64,000 bases of DNA from Ulota crispa. Taxonomy: Eukaryota; Streptophyta; Bryopsida; Orthotrichales; Orthotrichaceae. Location: the NCBI GenBank assembly GCA_963920765.1, contig OY987251.1:4714501-4778500 (forward strand). The letters run 5' to 3'. A model generated the notes under the pieces. It ran no database searches. It worked only from the letters and a program-made list of their open reading frames with translations, and had not been told where the DNA came from. This document shows positions 25,136 to 39,757 of this stretch, one piece after another (position 1 is the first letter of the stretch; each line of letters begins with the position of its first letter). Made by a program: the position numbers and the translations under genes.

Positions 25136-27239
25136 ACAAAAAAGTTCAATGCAAGATTGAAAAAATTAGTATTATGCAGTAAAGGTGAATTTTTTTTAAA
25201 TGATCATAAGTCAATCACTAAAATGTTGATTATTGCCAAAATTTTAAAATTTTCGTTATAAATAAAATATAATTCAAGGAAGATACAAATTTTTAATGTA
25301 AAATCTTGTAGAGAAACAATTTGTATTAATTAATTACAAGTGAATCAACTTCTTCTCATTAGTACAGTACTTTACACAAAGAACTTGGGTGACAAATTAC
25401 TACACTTTTACAACTTCATTGCATTTTTAAACATCAGTTCAAAACAAATTCTAAAGTCCTTGAAAATTGAATCCTATGCATTAGATCTAGTCAATTAATT
25501 AAAAGCAAAAACTTTTTAAATAATTGTAAAATTGTAGCAATTATCTTTAATATAGTTGATAAAAAAAGAGAACGTTTTTTTTTTAAAACTTTAGCAAAAA
25601 GCTTAGCATCAATTGTTGTTAAATTCTTACAAATGATAAAAGAACCTCATGGATTACCAAAACCAATGGCAGCAACAATTTGCAACCACTTGTGTTATAT
25701 TTGTAGTAGTTTTTAAAAACTTGGCAAAAATTTGCCAAAAATATACTTGTTTTTTGACTTGACACATGAAACTAGACATAATCTAGGTTTCAATTGCTTT
25801 TATGTTGCCTAATCCTCAATTCATTCAAAATATAACATGCTGCCATAGCTAACAAGACTCCACGTCATAGGCCGGATGTCACCATTGCCAACAATAGATC
25901 AACTATTGACCTCCTATGCCAACTACAGAGGTGACAATTGGCTATATAATAATGGCCAATCCACTGCCATTGTCATTTTTTTGCAGCAGATGTAATATCG
26001 CATGTTTTGCAATTTGCGCTCTGCATTTTTACCGGCTTTGCACTTTGCGTGTTATGCTCTTCTTCAAAAAAAATTTTAAAATTTACTCTTGTTTATGCTC
26101 TGTTGTACACTGCACGAATCTTTGCGTTGAAACTGGACAGTTAAGTTTTTGAAAAATTGAATCTTCATGATTAACAACAAAAACAAAAGATAACACACAT
26201 GAGCAAAGACTAAGAAGACCACTCATAATAAACATAAATCTACACAAATATAATCTTGGTTATAATCAATAGTATCATGACAGCTTGAAGCTTAATCAAG
26301 TATCTATAATGGCAACATTTCTACAATCTAGTTGAAGGATTTTGCAAGATAGAAAATTAAAGCAAGGATCTATGAGCACAAAGTGCTTCTATCCAATTTG
26401 TGATCATCTACAAAATCAAGCAGTTAAAAGTTTAGAATTTTATTCAAACCGATTAAAAATGAAATGTAAATTTTTTTCCAATTTTATATAATAATAAAAC
26501 AATTATGTGCGTTTTTCAATTTGTCAAAGGAATTGAAAATTGTTGTTGTGTATAATATGGATTTTCATTCCAACTTTAACATAGACAAATATAGTGGCAA
26601 GTATACTCACTATGAAAGGGCTCAAAGTTATTTGCATGAACAAAGGTGATGATAAAAAAAGTAGTTAGTAAAAAAATATCTTTTTGTATGATTAACTGAA
26701 ACTGAATCATATGTGTATTTAAAGTTGTTAATCCTACATTTTTCTCTTTAATTCTTTGACAATTGAGTTGAAGCTGTCATTCAATGACCCCAATCCTCTT
26801 CACGGTGTGTTTTTCCGTGTCTTAAGTTACGTTATCTTTGCTTCAAAGTGAAAAAACATTGTTATTTTTATTAAATTTAATCTTCTGTCAATTTTATTTT
26901 GTAATTTTTGCTAGAGCAGAGTAAAATATCTTGTTAAAGTATTACAATTTTTGGTTATGCTTCCTTTATTGTAGGGTTTGAAGCTTAGAAAATATATGTG
27001 CATTGCTGCATAAGGGAATGACAATTGTAGCGTGTTCGCAATTCTAAAAAGTATGTTGGTTTAGGGCTTAAATTTTGTTTTTTAACAAGAATGTCAGATG
27101 CAGCAATGGAGAGAAGAGCAAAACATTGAAGATTTGATAAATAAATTGATGTATCAAAGAGTATTTGAACTTTGATTTTTTGCTTTTAAATTCTAAATTC
27201 ATTTTTTTTATTTGCTTGCTCTTGTTTTTATTGATCGTT

Positions 27240-28800
27240 TTTCAAAGATGGCAAAAGCAGCCAAGATGTAGTGTATGTTCCAAAGAAGTTTATACAAGAC
27301 ATAGGCTCTAGTTTGTATTTTCAATTACAAATCATATAAGGCTCAATTGTTCATTCTAAGATTGATTTGATCAAAGAGGATTGAGTATTGTTAACCGCTA
27401 GTGTCAAAAATATTGCTACAAAATAATTAGGAACCGCTTTTAATATTGCAAAATTTGCAAATATAGATTGCATTATTTATAGACGTTGTATTGGGCTTTG
27501 CCGTAAACTCTTCCCAGCAAGATTTTGCTAATAAGAAGTAAAAAAACTATGAAATAAACTACAATTTTTAAGATTTGTGGGCAGCAAAGCTTCCATGAAC
27601 AAAAAGTGTTGTAAATGTTGACGGCAAAAATCATCTAAATGCTAAGCAAAATGTATTCCGATGTAGATATAAGATAAAATTATTAAAGCCAAAATTAAAA
27701 ATTGTTGTAATAGCATGTTAGACAAAAGAATGCAATTTGTAACATTGAAAACTAAAGTGTAAAAAACACTATTATTTGAATGCATACTGGTACATGACAA
27801 ATGAACAAGTATAATTTGCTAAATGCAATAACACATTTTTTGTAAAAAGTGGCGGTAGGCGTTGTCATAGAATGGCACAAGAAGCTGGTTTTATTCCAAA
27901 TCTTATTTCAATAACTTACACAACATTATAGGGAAATTATCCAAACTGACAAAAACATGTCCAAATCAACATGGTTGAATGTACACAAATTGTTCCATTT
28001 GACAGTCTTTTTGTCATTATAAACACATTTAATCAATTCAGATGTGTCAATTAGAACACAATTTCTTATAGTGACAAGGTCGTACCTTATGTGAATTTTT
28101 TTGCATGCAAAGGTTGTTAGAGCTCTTTTATATTCTTATCTTATTGCAAAAGCATTGGTGTGAACCCTCTGGTTAAAAGATAGCAGATGCAACGGATATG
28201 GTGGTTTCAAACCGGTTGAAAGAAGCCTTTCAAAAGATGACATACATTTTAATGTTGACCAATGAGGTCACATCAATTGACAAACAATAATGATTATATG
28301 TTCATGTCTATATGCTTTACTTACTTGGCCAACGTTTGCTACTCTTGCAACTGCAACAAGCGGTAGGGGGCTTTGACGCATTAGATTTAATTAGCATGAT
28401 TCATTTATCTTTAATTACAAGCAGAGGTTTTATTGTTGAACATATTGGAAGTAAATTGATATGTTTTGGAAATGACAAAACCAACGTTTTTCAAGTATAT
28501 AGAGCTAGCGTAACACAACAATTAGTGGAAAAATACGCACCGTACACCATGGACGTCTATTGCATGGTGTAGGACCAAAATTTTAACTACATTCAAACAT
28601 TTATAAATTATGCAATCATGTTCAAAGTTTGTAAACAATTATTAAAGTCGCTTATGTCATATGACAACTCTTGAATGCGGCTGGGATTTGGAACATGCTC
28701 AAAGACAGAAATGAAAAACCTTTTTCTCTTTGGAAATTTTGAAATAACTTTAGATTCTTATTCTCTTAAAAGACCATGGGTATTTTTTGAGATTTTTTTA
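27240..28800 (+). pseudogene. decayed hAT-like / DUF4371-type transposase
   Basis: The clearest piece is open from 28312 to 28572 and contains SKLICFGNDKTNVFQVYRAS and EKYAPYTMDVYCM. This resembles the plant DUF4371/hAT-like family, where K-L-[IV]-C-F-G-x-D-G-x-x-x-F-Q-x-x-R and a K[YW]APF...HC[MV]AH block are usual (from memory of the family). Upstream fragments in other frames include SGGRRCHRMAQEAGF and DGKNHLNAKQNVFRCRY. Stops and frameshifts are frequent. The His of the HC.AH block is lost (YCMV then stop), so it is inactive. Confidence 0.6.
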
Positions 28801-29588
28801 GAAATTGCCGACTTTTAATATATTGCCCAAAGTGAATTTTTTTTTTTTTTTTTTCTCAATTTTGATTGCACAAAAGTGTGTAAAACAAATTAATTAATAT
28901 GTGTAAAAAAATTCAACTCATTTGATCATGCGGATTGTAAGATTACAACATTTGAAGTGAAAAAAACAATTTTTTTTCATCCTCATAAATCAAGGTCAGC
29001 AAACTTTGAGCCTTCCTAGAGTTACTCTACACAAAAATGAGCTTTTTGACCATTCATAAGTACATGATGTTAGGTCAACTCATGAAAGTTTTCAGAAGCA
29101 AATATAGAATTTAGTTTATTCTAAATCACCCTGCAAAGCAAGGAGGTTAAGTGAATTGACATACATTAGTTATTCTTTTATGATTTCTTGTGCAATCAGG
29201 AAGTTTTTTATTTGAACTTTGAATGGCAAAAAGTTAGAGACAAAAATATGGAATATGCAAAAACAAATTCAAGAGCTTTGGATTTATAAATGGAAAGATA
29301 ATTGAGCTTGATGTTAGAGGATTTATTTTTCTTCTTGAAATTGCTTGAACATAATCAACAAAAATTGACTCCCTTCAAACTGTGGTGTAAGAGCTCAATT
29401 TTTTTTTCTTTAACAATTGCACACCATGTTTTTCAATTACATACTTGCCAATTTTCAAAAGTTGATGAGAGTTTTAGCATAAAACTCTCACTAAAGACGC
29501 CCAAATTGCCCAAGCTGGCCAATTTTTTTGGGCAAAGTAACTTTTGAACCGGGCATCCAATTGGGGAAAAATTTACATTTGCACTTAA

Positions 29589-30123
29589 CCCCTCAAGGCC
29601 CAAGGGGACCAAAACCGTCCCTCTTTGTTTGTAATTTGGGATGCCTAAATTTTCTTCATGATTAATTACAATGATTCATTGCGAATCTTCACTTTCTAGT
29701 GATGAGAGCTTAGAAATGAACCTAAAATACACTAGAACTTGGAGAAACAATCACATTAGAAATTTAATTTAAAAAATTGTAGAGTAGATTTTAAGAAGCC
29801 GTAAGTTGATTAGGATTATGTATGTTGTACTTTACATACTCATATTTTTTGGGTATCCTCAATTTTAAATTTGAGATGTGAAAAGAGGATGGAAAGACTT
29901 CAAATCACTCTCACAATTTTAACACCCTCTTGATCAAATGTTACAATCTTTCAATCCATAAGTAATATTGATGTGTTTTATTTTCCTCTATGATCTCTAA
30001 CATATCTAGTTTGAATTTGTATGGTTACAATTTTTTTTTAAATTGATGCAACTTATCAAAATGCTGACATTTTGTTCATCCAAGTACAAACTCTGAGATG
30101 GAAAGTGCATGGGCCTTGAGGGG
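29589..30123. mobile_element. TTAA-bounded element, 535 bp
   Basis: TTAA at 29585-29588 and 30124-30127; ends CCCCTCAAGGCCCA and TGGGCCTTGAGGGG are exact inverted repeats. No coding capacity. A further TTTAGGGGTTAA end at about 30236 suggests a neighbouring relic. Confidence 0.85.
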
Positions 30124-30966
30124 TTAAAGGATACATATTTTGCACCTTGTGTAACAATTTTGAAAACATCCAATAAAAATTAACTTCATATGACCCTACT
30201 CAAGTTTTCAAGTGGCTGTTGCATAGCCACTTGATCCTTTAGGGGTTAAGGCAATTCGGTAATGCTGTGATATAGATGAATGTGATTTTTCAAAAATATT
30301 CATTTCATCTTCAAGAACCCTTCAAATTATATTATTTGGCAATCACCATACAACAATGGGAATGATGGTCCAAACATGCTTAAAAATTTGAATACACCAT
30401 ATTCCCTTTATTGAACAAAATTAAGAATTAATTTTTTTTCCATATTTACCATAGTCAACTATCACAATACATTAAATTATTATACACACACATTTTGCGC
30501 TTGCACACACATACATACATATATGCAGATATATTCACATTTTAAAGTGGCATTTTGTACAACCTTAAAATTTAAGCTTTTTTCGAAACCATAAAATAAT
30601 TCATTATGAAATTCAATATACTCCATCACAAGCACATTCATGGCTGTAATCCTTTATCAAAATTAATGGACATTTATAAAGTTAGACTCATTTTTAAAAC
30701 CAACTGTTTTTAAGTAATCAACCAAACCTCACAACGCTAGTTCAATCCAATAATCATTATGTATAAGCATCCGTTGGAATTGATACCAATTGACCAAATA
30801 AGTTGTCCAAAGGACCAAGCCTTCCTTCTCTCTTTTTTGGACTTGGATATCTATCCATTCAAAAAATAATAATCATCATCAAAATTCACATAGAACAATT
30901 TTTTGTAAATTCAATAAAACAAGTACATAGAAAATTATTTTGGTATTTTGAAAGAGGTTATAAAAT

Positions 30967-33900
30967 TTACCTTCTAAGAGGATATTTGTTGGTATTGGAA
31001 TATACATGGTCTTCTTCTTGACCCCATGCAGCTCCGTGCAATCCATCACTTTTGAACGATGTGTTGTTGCTATGAACCAATTCTAAAACTGCAGTTACAA
31101 GGGACTTTGCTTTTAAATGAATATCAAATTGATTTGGGTTTTTAAACTTTTCATCCAATAGCAACATCAATTGTCTTCGTAATTCCTGCTTTCAAACAGA
31201 TCACACGCTTTTTTATTGATTAAATAAAATTTAATTGAACTACTTGGAAAAACTGGATGTTAATCTAAAGATTTACAACCACTTTATGAGTTTCTAGTAT
31301 CAAATATATGTACCATCTCTTATCGCGTTTTATGCATAGATCTTTTGCTTTATGTTTGTAAGCAAGATTAAGTATAAAATTTATTTCATTTAGTGCAAGA
31401 TTTTACATGACATGAGGTCCTTCTACACTAGTTTACATGAATCATATTGCAATCGATCTAAAGGACAATTCATATCATGTTCCAAGGCCTACGTCCCATT
31501 GAAATATTAGAATCTAAGTGCTGTAAAGTCAAAAGTTGGAACTTGGAGCTTCATACTAAGTTCTAAATTTCATATCTCAGTTCATTGCATTTTGCTTTTC
31601 ATGGTAGCAACTTTCTGAAGTTTTGATGCCAAAAAATGTGAGATTTTATTCAAGGTTTGGGTCAATTGTTTTGTGAAATCCAACTTTCAACTCAAGTTTT
31701 ACCGCTTTTTTTTGCATAAATTATTCATGGTTTTCTTAAGTACTTCCTTTTATTCTTAGTAACCTAACAAAGTTGAGATTTCACATTGAGGTGGTACTTG
31801 CAAAGATTGGATCTCGGATGGGATGTAGGATGTAATGTGAATTGCCCCTAAATGTGTTTAATGCCGCTCTACCCTTGTTCTGCAAGTAAAATTTTGACCA
31901 CAACAATTTTCTGTTCTTTAGGTAACCCTTTATAATGCAACATTTTTCACACACCCTCCAATTGAAAGATGTACTTATCAAACTCTTTTGAAATTTTTAG
32001 CGCTGAAGTCACACAGTTTGAAATAGTATTTAAAAACTATAACTTCAAATCTACTATGTTAATCTGAATTATAATGAATCACTTTATTAATGTGCCTAGC
32101 AAATTCGATTACTTTTAAAACTAGTGCAAGTTGGTGTTATTGGTGGGGGACTTGTTAATTTAAAAACAACTTGCGTAGTTTTAAACAATGAAAATTAGCG
32201 TGGTTTAATTACCGAAACAATCTTAAGAGCTCGTTTTGAAATTGAAAAGCGTAAGAATCCTCCCAACATTTCTGCAACACTCTCTTTCTTATGACAAGTC
32301 AAAGCTCCTCCAAAAATAAGAAGTGTGTAATCTCCAACATTTGTCAAATCATTGAGGTAAAGTGTGCCTTGAATTGTACGAGTATATACTACCCATGGAC
32401 GAGGTAATATCTCAACTTTGGCAATTATAGAGGCCGGTTCTGGTTCTACTCTTCCTTCAAAGTTGTTATAATATGCAAGAATTTTGTTTCGCATTTTGCA
32501 CATTGCAATATTTGGAAACAAACCCCCACATAATATTGTTTTTATCATCTCCATGTCTCGACTATGCTTGTTGTAAACCTATTCAAAGTATATTAAAGTT
32601 TGTTAGGTATTTTGTAAATTAACCCTTAAAAGTCTCATGGGCATAGTACATATGTTGCTATGTAACTTGCATTTGCTATCAACAAGAAGTATTAATTTGG
32701 GATCTCAAATAGCTCACTAGAATCACATTAATCTATATTTCAACTTCTTTGAAAGTAATAAAGGTGTGAATCCATTCCAAATACAAGAAAGATACCTTTT
32801 ATTATATTAGCCACAAAGGGCCTTTCACATGTATAAGGATTAAAACTAGAAAAAAATACTCACAAACAAAATTCATTTGGAGAATATAGAGTAGAAGTTT
32901 CTACATAAAGATTCTAAGATGTTTGTAACAACTAAGCATATGATACCCACAAAATATTTGTATGTAGTGTATATTAAGTTTGATAAGTTTTTTTCAAATA
33001 TTATTATTTTTCAAGAAAATTATACTAGCTTACATTTTTTACAATTATTAAAACATGCAATCTTAAGTAGCTACTACTAACTTTGACTAACGACCTTTAG
33101 ATTTCTGAATTTGTCAATAAGGTTGATGTCAGCTAATATATTGATAAATTGGTGACGCATTTCTTCTATTTTGAGTAAAGTTGATATTGACAAATAATTG
33201 TCCCAACAATAATTGCGTTGTGTTCCATTATGCTTTGCTTCTTGCCATCCATCATATGCTCTTATTGTTGCAATGTGATCACTATTTGACAATTTTATGA
33301 TTAAGTTTAAATCTTATGGTTTTGTATCTTTATTTTTCATTGCAAAAGATACATATAAAAAAGTTGGTGGTTAGAGGGCATTTGTATATATAACAATAGA
33401 TGATGCGTACCTATAATCATTTTGAGCAAATTGCTTTCTAGCTTCATAAGCATCTTCTAAATGTTCAATCAAAGATACAAAAGGGTTTTGGTAGGCAATT
33501 GTAGCGGCCATTGTAAGAGCAGGGGAAAGGCATTGAAATAAAGCACCAAATATTAATATTTTGCCAACTTTATTATCTACCGGCAACGAAGCTAAGTATG
33601 TTCCTGCAATATAACAAAAATATTGACTTTTTTTCACATGAATTTCTTTGGGGAAATTACAAATAGGGGCATGAAAATGTAAAATATTACAAATAGGGGC
33701 GCAGTTTCAATATAATTACAAATAGGGGCACGTTTTCAAAAAAAAGGTGTAATTTTTTGTAATTTTTTTTGATTTGGACATTGGTTGATTTAACCACACC
33801 ACATTAAATGTTAGCTAATTTCCTATAAACCTAATAATCTCCAAAAATTGTCATCCCCTTTATTAAAATTTCTTGATTTAGGCTTGATTTGGAGAGTCCT

Positions 33901-36037
33901 TTAAGTTTTTTGGAAATTAGCTAACATTTAATGTGATGTGTCTAAATCAAACCAATGTCCAAAAAAAAATTACAAAAAACTACACTTTTTTTTGAAAACG
34001 TGCCCCTATTTGTAATTATTTTGAAACTACGCCCCTATTTGTAATATTTTACGTTCTCATGCCCCTATTTGTAATTTCCCCAATTTCTTTCCTTGTTTTC
34101 TTCCAATGGACAAATATATATGAAATTCCAATTACATGACGTGTATAACTAATTTTAAGCTATCCAAAGTCCAAAACTGATAAATTGTATACAAAATATT
34201 GGAAGACTTAGCAGTGGTTCACACTACATCCCATGTCCCATCTCACTTCAAACACAAAATCTCAGCTTCATTAGCTTATTAAAAACAAAAAGAAGTGGTA
34301 AAAAATGTTATGAATATTTTGTGCAAAAACATTGGTGGACTTGAGTTAAAAGTTGAGTTTATCACAATGATTGACCCCAACCTTGAGTGTAGTCCCACCT
34401 TCTTGGTGCTAAAGTTTTCAAAAAGTGTTGCTATGTGAACAAAAACATAGTGAATTGGGATGTGAAACTTGGAACGTAGTGTGAAACACCAAATCCCATA
34501 TTTCAATGGGACGTGATGTGGATTGCCCCTCATGTCCCTCAAGAGATCTCCGCATATTTTGCAAACATTGACCAAAGTTATAAAAGTTGTCCATATTTAG
34601 TTAAATTTTAGCGTATAAAATGTTTAATTTTAATTTTTAATCTTTTGATGATAAGATGCTCACCAAGAGATGTTAATTCTCCTTCACCATCCAAAGCATT
34701 TATGTTCTGTAATGACTCAATAGCCTCTTCAACCTTGGTAGCTTCTAGAGGCTCCATTGTTTTATTTAATATTGAAGGAATATCATTAAAATGCAGAAGT
34801 TTCATTTGAAGGCATAATTTGGACAAAGGAGTTCTCAGTATTTCTGGAAGCTGAAATTGAGACATTGCCTCATACACCACTTTGGGGTATAATCTATAGC
34901 ATGTTCCTGGTTTTGTTCTTCCTGCACGGCCTCGCCTCTAAATCAATCTAATTTTAAATATAAATTAGTGTGGCGCAGTTTACCTATTCATAGCGCAGCC
35001 ATCAAATAAAATACAAAAAAATGTACGCGTGATTTAATCTACAATTTCCTAACTGAAAATGTTATATATCTACATTAAAGTGAATTTGTGATTAATGATA
35101 CATTTGCAAATGAAACTTTTTCAAGTACTAGACACATTGTAAGTTTTCTTATACAATTCTTACTTAACCCATTAACACCTGTGGTCAATTTTGGGGTGGG
35201 CAATCCTTTGTATGGTCATTTGGGGCAAATTTTAAAACTATTGAATACAAATGTCTACCACAAATCTGACCGTACAGATGGAAGTATCTTGCAGGGTTTA
35301 GTGTTATGCATCATGAATTATGCTCACTCTTTAGTTGTTATGACCATCTTTTTGCATTTATTGGTGTATTTTCAGCCGGTACTCTTTCAGTTTTTTCAAC
35401 CCTCTAGCCACATACCACCTCATATTGGCAAGATTATTGTCCTAAACTCTTCACTTTCCAATTCCCCAAACCCGTCCCCTTTTGCCACATCATCAAATTC
35501 CTTAACATGCTCTTTCTACAAACTGAAAAGAGTCAAAATTGACCAGGAAATGGTCAACCAGGCATTAATGGGTTAACATAAGTTTTGAAAGTGATTTTAT
35601 GTTGTTTTTTTTTGTTATGGATTAACATTCTAAAAAATAGAATAACCTGAAGAGCATTTGACTTGGCAATCCAAATAGATTTTGAACAAGCAAGTTTGTT
35701 GATAGAATCATAGTTACATTCTTGAATCTTTCCGGAGTCAATGACATAAACTACATCATCAATTGTAATGCTTGTTTCGGCAATATTAGTGGCTAAAATA
35801 ATCTTCCTGCAAATTATTATGTATATAATATAGTGTGTTGACCAAGGTTTTCTCACATCTTCAAAAAGCATTCATATCAAGGCATAGTTTGTTATAAAAA
35901 ATAAAAAATAAAAAAAAGCGCTTTAACCCTTTAATGACCTTGGTCGATTCTGGGGTGGGTAATCCTTTGTATTCAGTGTCCGGGGAGGTTTAAAACAAAA
36001 CTAGGTACATAACCTACTCTTTTGTGGTCTGTTTTAT

Positions 36038-36068
<31 letters not shown>

Positions 36069-39000
36069 AAATCAGCCATGGCCTAGATTTGTATTTTTTG
36101 GTTGGTCAATAATCTTAGTTTTTTTTTTTCACTTTGTTGATTTTCTAAGTTGAGGAAATTAGTTTGGTTGAAAACTGAATTTCAATGTATTATATTGGAT
36201 TTCTTATTTTTACATATGCTGCAAACAAATCCATCTTTTGCTTACCATGTGCATGGCATAGCAAAGCAAGGCAATGATAAAAACAACAACAACTTGTCAA
36301 GTTACCCCCAATCAATGCAATTTTTTTATACTTTAAGTGGATTTATTGTTAACTTCTATTACTTAAATATCTTTGCCTGAATTTTAACCAAGTTAAGTCC
36401 CACTCTACCACGATCACCTACTCATCCACTCACCCTCTCACCCTCTCATTTACTCACCCACTCACCCACTCACCCACTCACCCACTTACTTACCCACCCA
36501 CTTGCCCACATGGCCACCTCACCCACATTTCTTGTTTTTTTTAATTTTTGAACTTTTAGCACTGTGTAATTGCTCATGAAATCAAAAAACATTTGATTTT
36601 TATTTAGAAGGTCAGGAAATTTCCTTATCACAAAAAAGTTCATAGGTTGATTTCTCATAATTTCAATTTCCATTTGGCCCATTTCCTCATCTACAAGTGC
36701 ATGTTCGGCTAAATTTCCTAAGGCTGAAATTATAATTCGGATGATTTCCTAAAACTATACTTTTGTGGTCGGAAGTAAATCCGGCAACTTTCATTTTATT
36801 TCGGCAATTCCCAAAAAAAGTTGGCTACCTTGTAACTAAAAGTCGGTTCTCCCCACACACTATTTGTATTTCCATTTGGAGAACATTTTAGGGTTATTGA
36901 ATACAAATGTCTATCATAGATATGACTATACGGATGGAAATATCTTGCAGTGTTTAGTGTTATGCATCATGAATTATGCTCACTCTTTAGTTGTTATGGC
37001 CATCCTTTTGCATTTATTGGTGTATTTTCAGCCAGTACTCTTTTAGTTTTTCCAACCCTCTAGCCACATGCCACCTCATATTGGCATGGTTATTGTCCTA
37101 AATTCTTCACTTTCCAATTCCCTAGACCCATCCCCTTTGCCTCGTCATCAAATTCCTTGACATGCTCTCTCTACAAACTAAAAAGAGTCAAAATCAACTA
37201 GGAACTGATTGACCAGTCCTTAATGGGTTAATTTGAATGAGTATGCTTTGCACCTGCTTTGTGTTGTCTCATTTATTAGTTTTCTCTCTTTCTATTGTTT
37301 TGTCTTGTCCATATTGTTCTTCTTTTTGCGTTCCTCTCTCACTCTCTCTTTACTCCCTTTTTCTCTCCTTTCCCTTGAGTTCCTAATGATTTTTCACCCT
37401 CCCTTTCCTTGCTTTTCCTCTCCCTCCTCCCCTCTTTGATAGAGAATTTCAAAATTTTGGGATTCACAGAAAATTTTGAATTTCCCTTGACACTTAATGC
37501 TTTATTATAAAGATTGATTTTGAATTTTAAGTAGTTAGCATGTATTAGAAAAGTATAAACAATCTTACCGCACACCTATTGGTGGTGGGTGAAATATTGT
37601 TCTTTGATCCATAATTGGCATAGATTCATGTAAAGGCACAAGAAGAAAGCGAGAATTGTCTTTAGTTATTGCATTTGATTTTAAAAGATCTAACACTTGA
37701 GATATTTCATTCCAATTTGAAAGAAACACTAGAATTGCTCCGGAATTATCTTCATCATGAGAGCAAATGTGTTCTATAATCGCTTCAACCTGCAACAAGG
37801 AATCCGTAGTTTCAATAGTAACTATAATACCAATTGTAGAATACTATACAATGTTGCTTTTTTACATTTGAAGTTACATACTTCTATTTATCATTTATAT
37901 TTCATAAACAAAATATTCAATAAAAGTTTTAATTAGTCATATTTGAGAATGGAAATTATTAAAGCAATACCCCCATATTGTTAATACAATATCCAAGGTA
38001 GGCACGTGACTCTTAGGAACGTAGCCATCATAGTGTGCACAATGATGTTCACTTTTTTAGTTAAAAGAACATAAAAGTTGATTGAACAATAAAACATTAG
38101 AAACATATCATTTTGACAAATTGCATCAAATCAAATTAGGCAAAAACCAAACAAGCAATACAATGCGGCTTGTAGCTTGTTCACCACGAGTTTTCAAAAG
38201 TAGATGCAATTCCATCATGGGATGGAAAGAAAGAACAAAAATTGACTTGTGTGCCCACTTGAAAATGTTGCGTTAACAACATGAAGGTGTCGTTTTAGCG
38301 TTCTCATAATATATTAGTTTAGATTGTGATGATTACATTCCTATTTATAAAGAATTGAGATGATATCATAAACTATTCCAAACCCTCAAAAAATAAAATG
38401 ACATAAGCATACACTCACCAAGTGAAGATCCGTGCATTCTCCCGTCCATGAATGGAGAGAAATTTGTGTTGATTCACTATATGTTTTGTATTCAAATTCA
38501 ATATTAACACCCTGAAAAAAAAAAAAAAAAAAAAAACATTATGATGGAAAAAAACAAGAGATAAATAAGCAAACAAACAATTGAATTGTTAAAATTTGAC
38601 ATTATTTATCCAATGGATTTTTATTCACAGTCTTTTAAATGTAACTTAACAAGATTGGTTTGATACTTTGCCTCAAAAACTTCATAAAGAGGTTCGTTTT
38701 GAAGTTCTATTTGTTTCCATTCTTTATCACCAGGACAACTAGGTTCAGGATGGTTTAATTGATGTTTTGTTGATTCCAAAACATCTTCTAAATAAAAGTT
38801 TGTTATTGGATATAAAAAACCCTGCACCCATAATCATATGCAACCAAAATCACAAAGTAAAGAAGAAATTTTTAGTGGACGGTTAACATGTTCAAATTCA
38901 AAAGCTATAAGGATTTCAACATGGCCATAGCTAGTGTATAGATCTTTATTAGGGTATTGATATATGTACACCAGGGGTTAAATTGACCAATGAGCAATCA

Positions 39001-39689
39001 CCCTTCCCGCTCTCCTTACCCTCCCCTCCTTTTTCAGCTTCGTGTGCTTGCACTTACGTGTTTGTGGGGCTAAGATGGAAAATCTTATCTCTTTTTACAA
39101 ACAAGGGTAAAGTAATAATTTGATGCCTATTTTGGCATTGTTCATTTGTATCCTCCTTCGTTGTCCTAAACTAAATCAGTGTTTTCAAATCTAAATGTGA
39201 ATTCAAAGTTTTCAAGTTCAAATTTTTAATGGTAAATTTATAAACTTTTATATATTTTGGCAAGGTAAGAATAAAAGCTTTCCCATTATGGGTCCACGTC
39301 AACATATGTGTAGAACACCAAGCTAGGGAGGGGGGAGGGAGGAAAAAACACTAAGAGGAGGGTAAAAAGGGCAAATGCAAGGCTTGCTTGCAGGGAATGC
39401 TAAATTGTGAGTGAGGATCCATGAGCCGTGAAGTGTAAGCTTAGATTTGTTTTGTTCAAATATTAAATTTCACCTAAAAACTTGTACATAGGGCCTTACA
39501 GTTATGCATTATAAATTTTCATCTCTTGTTTTTTTTTTAAATTATTGATTTTGAGCTCAAAATTGGTTCTTGCTCACAAAATCTTGAATCATTGCTCATG
39601 GGCTCACCATTTTATAGTCACAAAATAACGTCTTCCGCAAGCTAGCTATTGATTAGTCTATTTGACCTCCTTTATGTACATATAACAAA

Positions 39690-39757
<68 letters not shown>

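Larger units (their letters stand above)
23088..27239. other. AT-rich intergenic stretch, no gene seen
   Basis: Contains the AATTAATA microsatellite and the 25000 tandem repeat. All frames are short and low in complexity, and no promoter or RNA gene was recognised. The right side may hold the decayed N-terminal part of the DUF4371-type relic. Confidence 0.55.

Noticed and set aside
35088..35576. 162-codon plus-strand frame
   Set aside because: It coincides with the 405 bp TTAA-bounded element inside a helicase intron and resembles no protein.
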